In this document: one piece after another, positions 1 through 8,353 of the stretch
How the letters are laid out: the number at the start of each line of letters is the position of its first letter
Position numbering within the stretch: position 1 is the stretch's first letter
NCBI RefSeq assembly: GCF_018687575.1
Contig: NZ_CP061297.1
Location: forward strand, 1,370,821 to 1,434,820
Direction: 5' to 3'
Origin: Polynucleobacter asymbioticus
GTDB lineage: Bacteria; Pseudomonadota; Gammaproteobacteria; Burkholderiales; Burkholderiaceae
Length of the DNA stretch: 64,000 nt
Notes under the pieces: generated by a model
Told to the model about the DNA's origin: nothing
What the model saw: the letters and a program-made list of their open reading frames with translations, nothing else
Database searches by the model: none
Position numbers and translations under genes: made by a program

Positions 1-309
1 AGCGATCTCGGTGTGATGCCTAATCCGAATGGTTATAACGGCGGCCTGGCATTAGCACTCTTCATGCTGGTATCACCTGTCTTTAGCTTTTTCTTAACTC
101 CACTGTCTAGCCTGGCATCACGTAAACATGAATACGAAGCGGATGGCTTTGCTGCAGATAAATCCTCTGCAAGCGATTTGATCTCCGCCCTAGTCAAGCT
201 CTATCAAGATAATGCATCGACCTTAACGCCAGACCCGATCTATACGGCTTTTTATAGTTCGCATCCACCTGCCCCATTGCGCATTGCCAATCTCAAGCGA
301 TTTAGCTAA
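1..309 (+). CDS. M48 family metalloprotease, C-terminal part (cut by window start)
   Basis: Membrane-associated zinc endopeptidase of the M48 (Ste24/HtpX) family, probably acting on membrane or prenyl-like substrates; the bacterial role is not known from this fragment. The frame is open from base 1, so only the last 102 residues are seen. They hold a hydrophobic segment (about residues 15-35), then the family motif EADGFA at residues 46-51, whose Glu is the third zinc ligand, and the SHPP motif near the C-terminus. The HExxH motif must lie upstream of the window. It ends 15 bp before rsgA and is probably co-transcribed with it. Confidence 0.85.
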   Translation, partial: SDLGVMPNPNGYNGGLALALFMLVSPVFSFFLTPLSSLASRKHEYEADGFAADKSSASDLISALVKLYQDNASTLTPDPIYTAFYSSHPPAPLRIANLKRFS

Positions 310-324
310 AAAGTATTTGGCCTA

Positions 325-1338
325 ATGGAACAATTTCATGCGCTACTAACTGCCTCTTATGGAAGGCATTATTTAGCGCAGCGCTTAGTCAAAGATGAGC
401 GCGGAAATGAATCCCCTGTTGGCGATTTAATTCAGGTTAGCACACCGGCCAAGCAGCACATTGGCGCCGTGGGCGATCGCATGTTGCTGGAGATGACCTC
501 AGCAGATCAAGCACGCATTATTCGCATCGAGCCGCGAGAGAATTTACTATATCGATCCGATGCCTTTAAAAGCAAATTGATTGCCTCAAATGTAGATCAA
601 ATATTGGTGGTGCTAGCTACGCAGCCCGCCTTCTCGCCTGATCTTTTAGGAAGGGCAGTTGTTGCTGCAGAGACCAATCAAATTGGTTTGCATATCTTGC
701 TGAATAAATGCGACCTCAAAGATAACTTAGAGCACGCTCGCAAAATGATTGCGCCCTATGCACGTATGGGCTACCCCGTAACAGAGGTATCTGCGAAGTT
801 TGATGAGGCCTCCATCGAAGCATTACGTCCTGCTATTTGTGGCAAGGTGTCAGTGTTCGTAGGCCAATCCGGCATGGGCAAATCCAGCCTACTGAATGCC
901 TGGGTTCCCAATGCAGCAGCCATCACTCAAGAATATTCAGTACGCCTAGACACCGGCAAACACACCACCACTGCTTGTCGCTACTTTGAACTGCCAGAGG
1001 CTTGGGGGCGTGATGCTAGCGGTAAATTAGGCGCTTTAATTGATTCCCCAGGCTTTCAAGAATTTGGTTTAGCCCATATGTCGGTCAGCGAACTAGAGCA
1101 TGCCTTTAGAGAGTTTCATGATCTACTGGGTAAGTGTCGCTTTCATAACTGCGCGCACCAATCAGAACCCGATTGTGCAATACGCGAAGCCGTCGACAGA
1201 AATGAAATAGCGCCAGAAAGACTGGCGCTATTTAGACAATTACGCTCTGACTCAAAAACAGCCGATACGCAGATTCAGGGAATTAGCCAAGCCAAAGAGC
1301 GATGGTCAGCATTAGCAATAAAGCCATCCAAGCGATAA
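325..1338 (+). CDS. rsgA: Ribosome small subunit-dependent GTPase A (RsgA)
   Basis: Circularly permuted GTPase that helps mature the 30S ribosomal subunit, releasing RbfA late in assembly in the cytoplasm. The protein has 337 residues. An OB-like N-terminal domain comes first, then the GTPase motifs in permuted order: G4 NKCD at 127-130, G1 GQSGMGKS at 180-187 and G3 DSPG at 240-243. A zinc-binding region follows with C271, C276, H278 and C284. All expected elements are intact. The last 56 bp overlap the 3' end of the convergent CbiB-like gene. Confidence 0.95.
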   Translation: MEQFHALLTASYGRHYLAQRLVKDERGNESPVGDLIQVSTPAKQHIGAVGDRMLLEMTSADQARIIRIEPRENLLYRSDAFKSKLIASNVDQILVVLATQPAFSPDLLGRAVVAAETNQIGLHILLNKCDLKDNLEHARKMIAPYARMGYPVTEVSAKFDEASIEALRPAICGKVSVFVGQSGMGKSSLLNAWVPNAAAITQEYSVRLDTGKHTTTACRYFELPEAWGRDASGKLGALIDSPGFQEFGLAHMSVSELEHAFREFHDLLGKCRFHNCAHQSEPDCAIREAVDRNEIAPERLALFRQLRSDSKTADTQIQGISQAKERWSALAIKPSKR

Positions 1339-2242
1339 CCAAGCGCCATACCAAGCCGATGGCGGAGCGCATAGTACGCTCATTCGGCTCAAGACCTACT
1401 TCATAAACAACTGGTTCACCAGCTTCAGCCATACGCAAAGCTTCGTCACTATCAGGCTCACTCATAGGCTCACCCAAGCGAACACCCAAGGCGCCGCTTC
1501 CTGATGCCAAGATGACTGCTGACAAAGAGTCAGCCCATTTGCCAGTCAAGTGGCGCCATGCATAGACAGCACCTTCAAAGTTACCAACAATCGCAAAGCC
1601 CATTGCCGTAATGCGTGCAGGAATCCAATCCAGTACGTAGAAGAAATGGCGTGCCGCTTCACTTAAGTTGAAATCGCCCTTCTCTGACCAGCGCTGTGCG
1701 GCCGTATCCACCAAGCGATACAAGACTACACCTGCAGGACCCATTGGCATTAAGAACCAGAACAACACACCGAATACATGGTGATGCGAGCCAATAATGG
1801 CGCGCTCTAGCGCAAGGGAAATCACTTCAGTCTCTGTGAGATTGGAAGCATCCAACTCAGGACCATACCACTCACCTAGGGCTTGGCGGGCTGCCGGCAA
1901 ATCATGGTTTGCGATTGCCTCATGTACCAGTGTGAAGGAGTGGCTAAATTGACGGAAACCAAAAAATAAATAGGCAATTAATACGTTCCACACGAATCCC
2001 AAAATTGGGAAGGTCACCATGAAGATAACGTAAATTACGAAGACAAGAAACGTTGGCAAAATAAAAGCGACTAAACAAGCCATACGAGCACCAATTGGGC
2101 TCGCACCATCTTCCGTCTTACCACCAAATTCGCCGGCGACCCAATCCAACCAACGAGCGCTCATCCGCGCGATCCAATGAGTCGAAGTGACTGGGCGATA
2201 TTGCTCAGCAATGAGGGCGAAGAGGATAGAAAAGAAAGTCAT
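1283..2242 (-). CDS. CobD/CbiB-like integral membrane protein
   Basis: A 319-residue membrane protein related to the CbiB/CobD (adenosylcobinamide-phosphate synthase) and AmpE families. Hydrophobic segments are visible at about residues 55-94, 156-178 and 300-318, and the conserved N-terminal block (FALIAEQYRP) fits the family. CbiB enzymes attach aminopropanol to cobyric acid, but no other cobalamin gene lies nearby, so that reaction cannot be assumed; betaproteobacteria commonly carry this paralog without an assigned function. Its start overlaps the end of the Nudix gene by 4 bp (ATGA), implying translational coupling. Its 3' end overlaps rsgA. Confidence 0.7.
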   Translation of the reverse strand: MTFFSILFALIAEQYRPVTSTHWIARMSARWLDWVAGEFGGKTEDGASPIGARMACLVAFILPTFLVFVIYVIFMVTFPILGFVWNVLIAYLFFGFRQFSHSFTLVHEAIANHDLPAARQALGEWYGPELDASNLTETEVISLALERAIIGSHHHVFGVLFWFLMPMGPAGVVLYRLVDTAAQRWSEKGDFNLSEAARHFFYVLDWIPARITAMGFAIVGNFEGAVYAWRHLTGKWADSLSAVILASGSGALGVRLGEPMSEPDSDEALRMAEAGEPVVYEVGLEPNERTMRSAIGLVWRLVIAWMALLLMLTIALWLG

Positions 2243-2976
2243 ACTTTTAGTAAATGATAAAGGTTACGCAACATTCCAGCAGTAGCACCCCAGATAAAAC
2301 GATTTTCATAGGGCATTGAATAAAACCGACGACTACCCTGATCACTCTCCCAGACCCGTACTTGATGATTTACAGGATCCATTAAAAAATGTAAAGGCAC
2401 TTCAAAAACATCCGCCACTTCAAAGGTATCTAAGACATATTCTGCCTGAGGTTGCACCAATCCCACAACTGGCGTCACACTATAGCCCGAAACCGTTAAA
2501 TACTGGGGCAAATGGCCAATGATCTCAACCCCACGGCGATCTAGGCCGATTTCTTCTTCACTCTCTCGTAAAGCGGTGTCATTAGGACTGGAATCACCTG
2601 GATCCATGCGCCCACCGGGGAAACTAATTTGGCCAGCATGGTCATGCAGATGATCTGTTCTTTGGGTCAATAACACCGAGAGACCCTCGCCCCTCTGAAG
2701 CAAAGGAATTAATACAGCTGCCCGAGTTACCTTTCCAGCAGCCTGACGTTGCTGAATAATCCCTGCTGCGATCACTTGTCGATTCTCATCCGTGATCTCT
2801 GGCTGCCAAGCAGGTGGATTCTGAAAGCGGCTCTTTAGACTCAAAGGATCCAAATGATGCTGAGCAACTTTAGGTTGACTACCGCAGACCTCATGAATTG
2901 GAATTGCTTGCGCATCAAAACTCAATGGCGTGACTGCGCTCAATCTCTGCTCTTGGGGTTTCGGGTTTTGAGTCAT
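2239..2976 (-). CDS. CoA pyrophosphatase (Nudix hydrolase, NUDT7/8 type)
   Basis: Predicted to hydrolyse coenzyme A or its oxidised/acylated forms to 3',5'-ADP and phosphopantetheine species. The 245-residue protein carries the CoA-specific signature (LLTQRTDHLHDHAGQISFPG, residues 102-121) running directly into the Nudix box at 122-145, with the catalytic REsEEEiG core at 137-144. The first Glu of the generic Nudix box is Asp128 here, which is usual in this subfamily. About 75 N-terminal residues precede the catalytic domain. It is the first gene of a two-gene unit with the CbiB-like protein, starting just past the rplS terminator. Confidence 0.88.
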   Translation of the reverse strand: MTQNPKPQEQRLSAVTPLSFDAQAIPIHEVCGSQPKVAQHHLDPLSLKSRFQNPPAWQPEITDENRQVIAAGIIQQRQAAGKVTRAAVLIPLLQRGEGLSVLLTQRTDHLHDHAGQISFPGGRMDPGDSSPNDTALRESEEEIGLDRRGVEIIGHLPQYLTVSGYSVTPVVGLVQPQAEYVLDTFEVADVFEVPLHFLMDPVNHQVRVWESDQGSRRFYSMPYENRFIWGATAGMLRNLYHLLKV

Positions 2977-2995
2977 TCGTTTATTTTAGGGCAAT

Positions 2996-3025
2996 AAAAA
3001 AGGCGACCTAGGCCGCCTTCTTTTT
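2996..3025 (-). terminator. Intrinsic terminator of the rpsP operon
   Basis: Six-base stem AAGGCG (3000-3005) with CGCCTT (3014-3019), extendable over a mismatch, flanked by A5-6 on the left and T5 on the right, so it can work on both strands. It lies directly downstream of rplS and before the Nudix gene. Confidence 0.8.
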
Positions 3026-3040
3026 GGATTAAAGCAAACC

Positions 3041-3439
3041 TTATTCCGCTACTGTCTCAGCAACTGCTTTAACTTTGCGTGCAGGAAGTTTTTCTTTAAT
3101 ACGTGCAGACTTACCTGAACGATCACGCAAGTAGTACAACTTCGCGCGACGTACATCACCGCGACGCTTCACTTCAATGCTAGCGATCAATGGTGAGTAA
3201 GTTTGGAATGTACGCTCTACACCTTCGCCAGATGAAATCTTGCGAACGATAAAGCTGGAATTCAGTCCGCGATTGCGCTTAGCAATCACAACGCCTTCAA
3301 AGGCCTGGGTACGCTTACGTGTACCTTCAACTACGTTTACGCCAACAACTACTGTATCGCCAGGAGCGAAAGTAGGAAGCACTTTGTTAGCACTTAAGCG
3401 AGCAATTTCTTCTTGCTCAATTTTTTCGATCAAATTCAT
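3041..3439 (-). CDS. rplS: 50S ribosomal protein L19
   Basis: Ribosomal protein L19, which sits at the 30S-50S interface of the large subunit. The 132-residue sequence shows the family core [19 protein letters not shown] and the SxxR...[10 protein letters not shown] block, and it keeps the usual L19 length plus a short Ala/Val/Lys-rich tail after residue 115. It is the last gene of rpsP-rimM-trmD-rplS, 126 bp after trmD, a gap that may hold an extra promoter because L19 is needed in higher amounts than RimM and TrmD. Confidence 0.97.
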   Translation of the reverse strand: MNLIEKIEQEEIARLSANKVLPTFAPGDTVVVGVNVVEGTRKRTQAFEGVVIAKRNRGLNSSFIVRKISSGEGVERTFQTYSPLIASIEVKRRGDVRRAKLYYLRDRSGKSARIKEKLPARKVKAVAETVAE

Positions 3440-3565
3440 TATTAATCCTTAAACATCTTGTCAGCGTTTAATCCCGAGACTTTCGTCAACGGACCAGACA
3501 GAGGATGCAGTTAAAACTATTTCACTAAATCAAAACACAAACACTTCATTCAAAACCATAATTAC

Positions 3566-4312
3566 TTACAGCGTTCGAAGAAATTGCTCATCTTCTTTAC
3601 TTAGCAACCCATTAGCTCTTGCCGATTTAATTAAATCAGGTCTAAGCCTTAGCGTCAGCTCTAAAGACTTCTGCCGACGCCAATCCGCTATTTTAGCGTG
3701 ATGTCCGCCCAAAAGCACGTCCGGAACAGATAAATTTTCATATATTTCAGGGCGGGTGTAGTGTGGGTAGTCCAAAAGGCCATTCATAAAGCTATCCTGG
3801 ACAGCGGATTCGCCATCACCAAGGGCGCCTGGAATGAGGCGAATAACCGCATCCATCATGGTCATAGCAGGTAATTCGCCACCAGAAACCACAAAATCAC
3901 CCATAGAAAGCTGCAAATCGACGTTCCGATCAATAAAACGCTGGTCAACAGCCTCATATCGACCGCAAATAAAAGTTAAATTGCCATAATTAAGGATATC
4001 TGTCGCTATCTTCTGAGAAAAGACCTCCCCCTGAGGTGCCAAGAGGCAAATTGGCCCAGAAGCGACATTGTGAGTTTGATGGGCAGCCTTAACAGCAGAT
4101 ATGGTGTCTTCCAATGGTTTTGCCATCATCACCATACCGGGGCCACCACCATAAGCGCGATCATCTACTGTCTTGCGGGGATCAGAGCAGTAGTCACGGG
4201 GATTCCAGAGATTGACACTGGCAAGGCCCTGCTCACAAGCGCGCCCAGTAATCCCCCACTGCGTTAAAGCAGGAAACATTTCGGGAAATAAGGTGACTAC
4301 ATCAAAGCGCAT
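3566..4312 (-). CDS. trmD: tRNA (guanine-37-N1)-methyltransferase
   Basis: SAM-dependent enzyme that methylates G37 next to the anticodon of tRNAs reading CNN codons, preventing +1 frameshifting. The 248-residue protein has the SPOUT-class features: YGGGPGM at 54-60, the knot region with CGRYEAVDQRFID, and SMGDFVVSGGELP followed by the long helix of the C-terminal domain. Length is typical. It lies between rimM and rplS in the classical order, 43 bp after rimM. Confidence 0.97.
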   Translation of the reverse strand: MRFDVVTLFPEMFPALTQWGITGRACEQGLASVNLWNPRDYCSDPRKTVDDRAYGGGPGMVMMAKPLEDTISAVKAAHQTHNVASGPICLLAPQGEVFSQKIATDILNYGNLTFICGRYEAVDQRFIDRNVDLQLSMGDFVVSGGELPAMTMMDAVIRLIPGALGDGESAVQDSFMNGLLDYPHYTRPEIYENLSVPDVLLGGHHAKIADWRRQKSLELTLRLRPDLIKSARANGLLSKEDEQFLRTL

Positions 4313-4355
4313 ATTGGAAATGGGGGATCAATAACGTTTTTGTATTTAAGGCTGA

Positions 4356-4919
4356 CTACCAGTCAGGTTGCCAGTCTAGAGTAATCAGTCTATTTGGCAA
4401 GTCAACGTTTTGTACTGCTTCTTTTACGAATGGCACTAGTTGTTTAACTGTTTTGGTTTCTGGATCGCCAAGAGCAATGATTCCATGGGCGCCGTTATCG
4501 TTGATATCAATCACCTCACCTAGACTCTCGCCTTGAAGATTAATTGCTTTGCAACCAATTAGATCAACCCAGTAATAACTATCACGCTCTGCCTTTGGAA
4601 ATACTTCGCGCGCAACTAAGATGCGAGCACCTTTTAAGGCCTCAGCCTGATCGCGATCAGTGATGCCATCCAATGCAATCACTACGGTACCGCTATGCAT
4701 CTTGGCCTGCTTCACCTTGTAAAGCTTTAATGAGGCCTGCTCATGAGATGTAGTAACACCCGCACTCCGACGAGGAATGAGGGATAACCAAAGTTCTTTG
4801 CTAGATAAGAGCGCTACGGGATCGGAAGAATGAGGGCGAACCTTAATCTGACCCTGTAAGCCTTGAGCGTCCTGAACTGCACCGAGCTCAATCAAATCAT
4901 CTAGGGAAGGTGTATTCAT
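4356..4919 (-). CDS. rimM: 16S rRNA processing protein RimM
   Basis: Assembly factor for the head of the 30S subunit; it binds S19 and helps 16S rRNA processing. The 187 residues contain the N-terminal RimM domain (ELGAVQDAQGLQGQIKVRPHS) and the C-terminal PRC-barrel-like domain with the signature YYWVDLIGC and VPFVKEAVQNVDLPNRLITLDW near the end. It is the second gene of the ribosomal operon, about 93 bp after rpsP. Confidence 0.95.
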   Translation of the reverse strand: MNTPSLDDLIELGAVQDAQGLQGQIKVRPHSSDPVALLSSKELWLSLIPRRSAGVTTSHEQASLKLYKVKQAKMHSGTVVIALDGITDRDQAEALKGARILVAREVFPKAERDSYYWVDLIGCKAINLQGESLGEVIDINDNGAHGIIALGDPETKTVKQLVPFVKEAVQNVDLPNRLITLDWQPDW

Positions 4920-5012
4920 ATTGAAGCCACCTCAACTCCCCAAATAACACTACAAGTAAATTCTGCTACCAAAGACTTTATCGTTGAGAGAAAGTCTTTG
5001 GATATGAAGTCT

Positions 5013-5258
5013 TTAGACTGCAGGATTGTTTTTGATCAAACGAACAACTGTTGGAGAGATCTGCGCGCCAACACCAGTCCAATAGGTCAAACGATCTTGA
5101 GCAATACGCATTGCCTGCTCTGTCGCTGCTGCCTGTGGATTGAAGTAACCAATACGCTCGATAAAGTTCGAGTCGCGACGATTGCGCTTGTCTGTAGCCA
5201 CGATGCTATAAAAAGGGCGCTTCTTTGAACCGCCGCGTGCCAGTCGAATGACGACCAT
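5013..5258 (-). CDS. rpsP: 30S ribosomal protein S16
   Basis: Small-subunit protein needed for assembly of the 5' domain of 16S rRNA. It has 81 residues, the normal size, with the diagnostic N-terminus [20 protein letters not shown] and [20 protein letters not shown]. It is the first gene of the operon, and AAGGAATA stands just before the ATG as a Shine-Dalgarno sequence. The promoter should lie in the 253-bp gap upstream. Confidence 0.97.
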
Positions 5259-5511
5259 ACTTATTCCTTAAAATCTAAAATGAAAACAGGTTGATTACAA
5301 CCCAATGAAATTACTACAAAATCTTGGGCTCCAGCTAACCGAGCAAATTATCAAAACAAATGCACGGTATGGCGGAAAACCTCATATTCTAGACGAAAAC
5401 CCCTACTTGATCCACCTATTTAAGCGGACGTGTTTTTAGCTTCAACAGTAGAATAGAAACCAGAAATTCTTAAAATAATTATTAAAAACAATAACTTACA
5501 GAAATAGTGCT
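5259..5511. other. Divergent intergenic region rpsP / META lipoprotein
   Basis: The largest gap of the window, 253 bp between divergent genes, with AT-rich stretches at 5260-5360 and 5440-5510. It must carry the rpsP operon promoter (minus strand); a TAGAAT hexamer on the minus strand around 5389-5394 could be a -10 element, but no good -35 pairs with it. I see no small gene, repeat or structured RNA. Confidence 0.4.
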
Positions 5512-6036
5512 ATGAAAACCGCCATTTTTAGATCCCCCAGAGGCCCTATAAAGCGCTTTTTTATCATTCTTTCTTGCCTCGGTTTAGGTTTTTTGACCGC
5601 CTGCGCCAATGTCATACCACCGTGTACTGCCAAAACGAGCCCGCCAAGCAGTGAGTTCAGAAACACCAAATGGGAGTTGACTCGCTGGAATCTCCCGCCC
5701 AATAGCAAAGGCGAAGTTCGTACTCGGCAGATACCTCAAGGCGAAAACAGCAACCCCATCCAAATCATCTTTGATGCCAATGGTGAGCGTGTGAGTGGGT
5801 CTACAGGCTGCAATCGTTTCACCGCACGTATTACTGAAGATGCCAGAGGCTTCACGCTAGATCAGATCGCCAGTACGAAGATGGCCTGCGCGCCTCAACG
5901 CATGGAATTAGAAAATGATTTTCTCTACGAATTAAATGACTACCGCTCAATCGTTCGCAATGGCGATCAACTGTTGATGATTGGCGCAGATCGTGAAGTG
6001 TTAAGTTTTATACAAAAAAGTAATTTGCCAAAATAA
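5512..6036 (+). CDS. META-domain lipoprotein
   Basis: Predicted outer-membrane or periplasmic lipoprotein of 174 residues. The N-terminus is basic, followed by a hydrophobic stretch and the lipobox LTAC, which puts the lipidated cysteine at residue 31. The rest is a META/HslJ-type domain: NTKWELTRW near the start, then SGSTGCNRFTARI, followed by STKMACAPQRMELENDF. META proteins are small beta-sandwich proteins linked in E. coli (HslJ) to stress and novobiocin resistance; the function here is unknown. The next gene begins 42 bp downstream on the same strand. Confidence 0.8.
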   Translation: MKTAIFRSPRGPIKRFFIILSCLGLGFLTACANVIPPCTAKTSPPSSEFRNTKWELTRWNLPPNSKGEVRTRQIPQGENSNPIQIIFDANGERVSGSTGCNRFTARITEDARGFTLDQIASTKMACAPQRMELENDFLYELNDYRSIVRNGDQLLMIGADREVLSFIQKSNLPK

Positions 6037-6078
6037 AATGTCCTTTATTGCAATACCAATTCGTCACCGAAAGTCTGA

Positions 6079-6525
6079 ATGAAAAAATACAAACTCCTAT
6101 TCTGTTCACTTGGATTATTTTTCCCGGGGACTGGCTTTAACTGTTTTTATTTACAAGGGTTTAAATCCTTCTGGGGCTGGGCTCAACTATTTTCATTTGT
6201 TGGCGGAATCGCTGGCTGGCTAATTCTCAAAGAGACGCAGTTTCACTCTGCACCGGGCTGGGTATTAATCACCTTCGGCTTTATTACATTTGAGGCAAGT
6301 TGGTTAACAACGATTGCTTATGGCCTACGCGCTGATGAAAAGTGGGATGCGCAATTTAACCCAGGCCTAGAGCCAAGTCGTGCAACCAAATCAGGTTGGC
6401 CGGTTGTGCTGACGGTTATTTTTTCTTTGGTGTTTGGTGCAGGCGTCATGATGACCTTCCTAGCAATCGCATTTGAGCAATTCTTCATCTCCCAGCTTCA
6501 GGAAGCAAGAAAGCTATCCCAGTAA
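6079..6525 (+). CDS. Small multi-pass membrane protein, TM2-like N-terminus
   Basis: A 148-residue protein with about four hydrophobic segments: 5-20, 35-50, 57-80 and 107-133. The first part (GTGFNCFYLQGFKSFWGWAQL) resembles the TM2 domain pattern in which a Gly-rich turn and FYLG precede a second helix, but some consensus residues differ. No function can be assigned. It probably shares a transcript with the META lipoprotein and ends inside a strong intrinsic terminator that includes its stop codon. Confidence 0.65.
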   Translation: MKKYKLLFCSLGLFFPGTGFNCFYLQGFKSFWGWAQLFSFVGGIAGWLILKETQFHSAPGWVLITFGFITFEASWLTTIAYGLRADEKWDAQFNPGLEPSRATKSGWPVVLTVIFSLVFGAGVMMTFLAIAFEQFFISQLQEARKLSQ

Positions 6526-6541
6526 TGCGGATAGCTTTTTA
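6511..6541 (+). terminator. Intrinsic terminator overlapping the stop codon
   Basis: Perfect 9-bp stem AAGCTATCC (6511-6519) with GGATAGCTT (6529-6537), followed by a T run to 6541. The loop contains the TAA stop (6523-6525) of the membrane protein gene, so the last codons are part of the hairpin. Confidence 0.85.
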
Positions 6542-6553
6542 TATCTGAAATAC

Positions 6554-6572
6554 ACCCCGTTAATAACGGGGT
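6554..6572 (-). terminator. Hairpin downstream of etfA
   Basis: Perfect 8-bp inverted repeat ACCCCGTT / AACGGGGT with a 3-nt loop, 5 bp past the etfA stop. The following minus-strand sequence is only moderately T-rich, so it may be a weak terminator or mRNA 3'-end stabiliser. Confidence 0.55.
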
Positions 6573-6577
6573 CGACT

Positions 6578-7513
6578 CTATGAGAGCGCTTTAGTTAGCT
6601 CTGGAACAGCCACATTCAAGTCGGCAACCAGGCCATAATCAGCAACACTAAAGATTGGCGCTTCTGGATCTTTATTAATCGCCACGATCACCTTGGAATC
6701 TTTCATACCGGCTAAGTGCTGAATCGCACCAGAAATACCAACGGCAACGTAAAGCTGTGGAGCCACAATCTTGCCAGTCTGACCAACCTGGTAATCATTT
6801 GGAACATACCCAGCATCAACCGCAGCACGTGATGCACCCAAGGCAGCACCAAGCTTATCCGCCAAGGGCACAACAATCTCTTGATACTTCTCGCCAGAAC
6901 CTAAGCCGCGACCACCAGACACAATGATTTTGGCGGCAGTCAATTCTGGACGATCAGACTTAGTTAATTCACGTCCAACAAAAGAGGACTTATCCTCAGA
7001 GTTCGTTGCCGCAACTTTCTCAATAGCAGCAGATCCTCCCGTACTTGCCACCGGATCAAAGCCGGTGGTGCGAACGGTAATGACTTTAACTGGGTCAATT
7101 GACTGCACAGTCGCAATCGCATTACCTGCATAAATCGGACGCTCAAAGGTGTCAGATGAAATAACCCTGGTGATATCTGATAGCTGAGCTACATCTAACT
7201 TCGCAGCAACGCGTGGTAATACATTCTTACCATTGGCAGTAGCTGGGGCAAGAATATAAGCATAGTCATTGGCAATCGCCAATATTTGAGCAGCTAAAGG
7301 TTCAGCCAGTTGATCGGCCAAAGATGCCGCATCCGCCTGAATCACTTTACGCACTCCAGCAATTTGACAAGCTGCAGTAGCTACAGCATCAGCACCACTA
7401 CCAGCAACCAATACATCCACCTCGGGAGAGCATTGCAAAGCAGCAGCAACTGCGTTGAGCGTAGCGGCCTTTAAAGATTGATTATCGTGTTCAGCAATCA
7501 CAAGTGCGGCCAT
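6578..7513 (-). CDS. etfA: Electron transfer flavoprotein, alpha subunit
   Basis: FAD-binding subunit of ETF, which takes electrons from acyl-CoA and other dehydrogenases and passes them to ETF:ubiquinone oxidoreductase. The 311-residue protein has the N-terminal alpha/beta domain and the C-terminal FAD domain, seen as [13 protein letters not shown], then [26 protein letters not shown] and [20 protein letters not shown]. It directly abuts etfB with no spacer, so the two chains are probably made in equal amounts. Confidence 0.96.
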   Translation of the reverse strand: MAALVIAEHDNQSLKAATLNAVAAALQCSPEVDVLVAGSGADAVATAACQIAGVRKVIQADAASLADQLAEPLAAQILAIANDYAYILAPATANGKNVLPRVAAKLDVAQLSDITRVISSDTFERPIYAGNAIATVQSIDPVKVITVRTTGFDPVASTGGSAAIEKVAATNSEDKSSFVGRELTKSDRPELTAAKIIVSGGRGLGSGEKYQEIVVPLADKLGAALGASRAAVDAGYVPNDYQVGQTGKIVAPQLYVAVGISGAIQHLAGMKDSKVIVAINKDPEAPIFSVADYGLVADLNVAVPELTKALS

Positions 7514-8263
7514 TTAAATCACCTTCGCTTCATTTTTAAGTTTATCGACTAAGGCAGCCACATCAGCCACCATCACACCAGCAGAGCGCTTAGGCGGATC
7601 TTCTACTTTGAGAGTCTTCAGGCGTGAGGCAATGTCAACACCAAGCTCTTCTGGCTTCACAATTTCTAAGGTCTTCTTCTTTGCCTTCATGATGTTAGGC
7701 AAAGTGACATAACGTGGCTCATTTAAACGTAAGTCGGTAGTAATGACTGCAGGCAAGGTAATAGCAATGGTCTCTAGACCACCATCGACCTCACGCGTCA
7801 CACTCGCTTTACCATCAGCAACCACTACTTTGGAGGCAAATGTCGCCTGAGGAATATCCATCAAGCTAGCCAACATCTGACCGGTCTGATTGCTGTCATC
7901 ATCAATCGCCTGTTTACCCAGGATCACGATCTGCGCCTGCTCTTTTTCAGAAAGTGCTTGGAGAATTTTTGCGACGGCTAAAGGCTGTAACTCAGCATCA
8001 GTCTCCACCAAAATAGCTCGGTCTGCACCGATCGCTAAAGCAGTGCGTAGTGTTTCTTGACATTGGGTTGGTCCAGCGGACACCACTACTATCTCAGTTG
8101 CAATGCCGGCCTCTTTCAGGCGCACAGCCTCTTCAACGGCAATCTCATCAAATGGGTTCATGCTCATTTTGACGTTTGCCAGATCGACACCAGAGTTATC
8201 TGACTTTACTCGAATTTTGACGTTGTAATCTACAACACGCTTTATTGCTACTAAGATTTTCAT
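7514..8263 (-). CDS. etfB: Electron transfer flavoprotein, beta subunit
   Basis: AMP-binding partner of EtfA in the soluble ETF heterodimer. The 249 residues show the family blocks [20 protein letters not shown] at the start, [28 protein letters not shown], and [18 protein letters not shown]. Length is normal. It is the first gene of the etfBA unit. The HDAC-like gene lies 90 bp upstream on the same strand and could be co-transcribed. Confidence 0.96.
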   Translation of the reverse strand: MKILVAIKRVVDYNVKIRVKSDNSGVDLANVKMSMNPFDEIAVEEAVRLKEAGIATEIVVVSAGPTQCQETLRTALAIGADRAILVETDAELQPLAVAKILQALSEKEQAQIVILGKQAIDDDSNQTGQMLASLMDIPQATFASKVVVADGKASVTREVDGGLETIAITLPAVITTDLRLNEPRYVTLPNIMKAKKKTLEIVKPEELGVDIASRLKTLKVEDPPKRSAGVMVADVAALVDKLKNEAKVI

Positions 8264-8353
8264 GCTTCATTCTCAATTATTTGAAGTGACTCTAGTATTT
8301 TATCTTCCCATTGCGATTCATTGCTCAAGTTGAATCGCATTTTCAAACTCATA

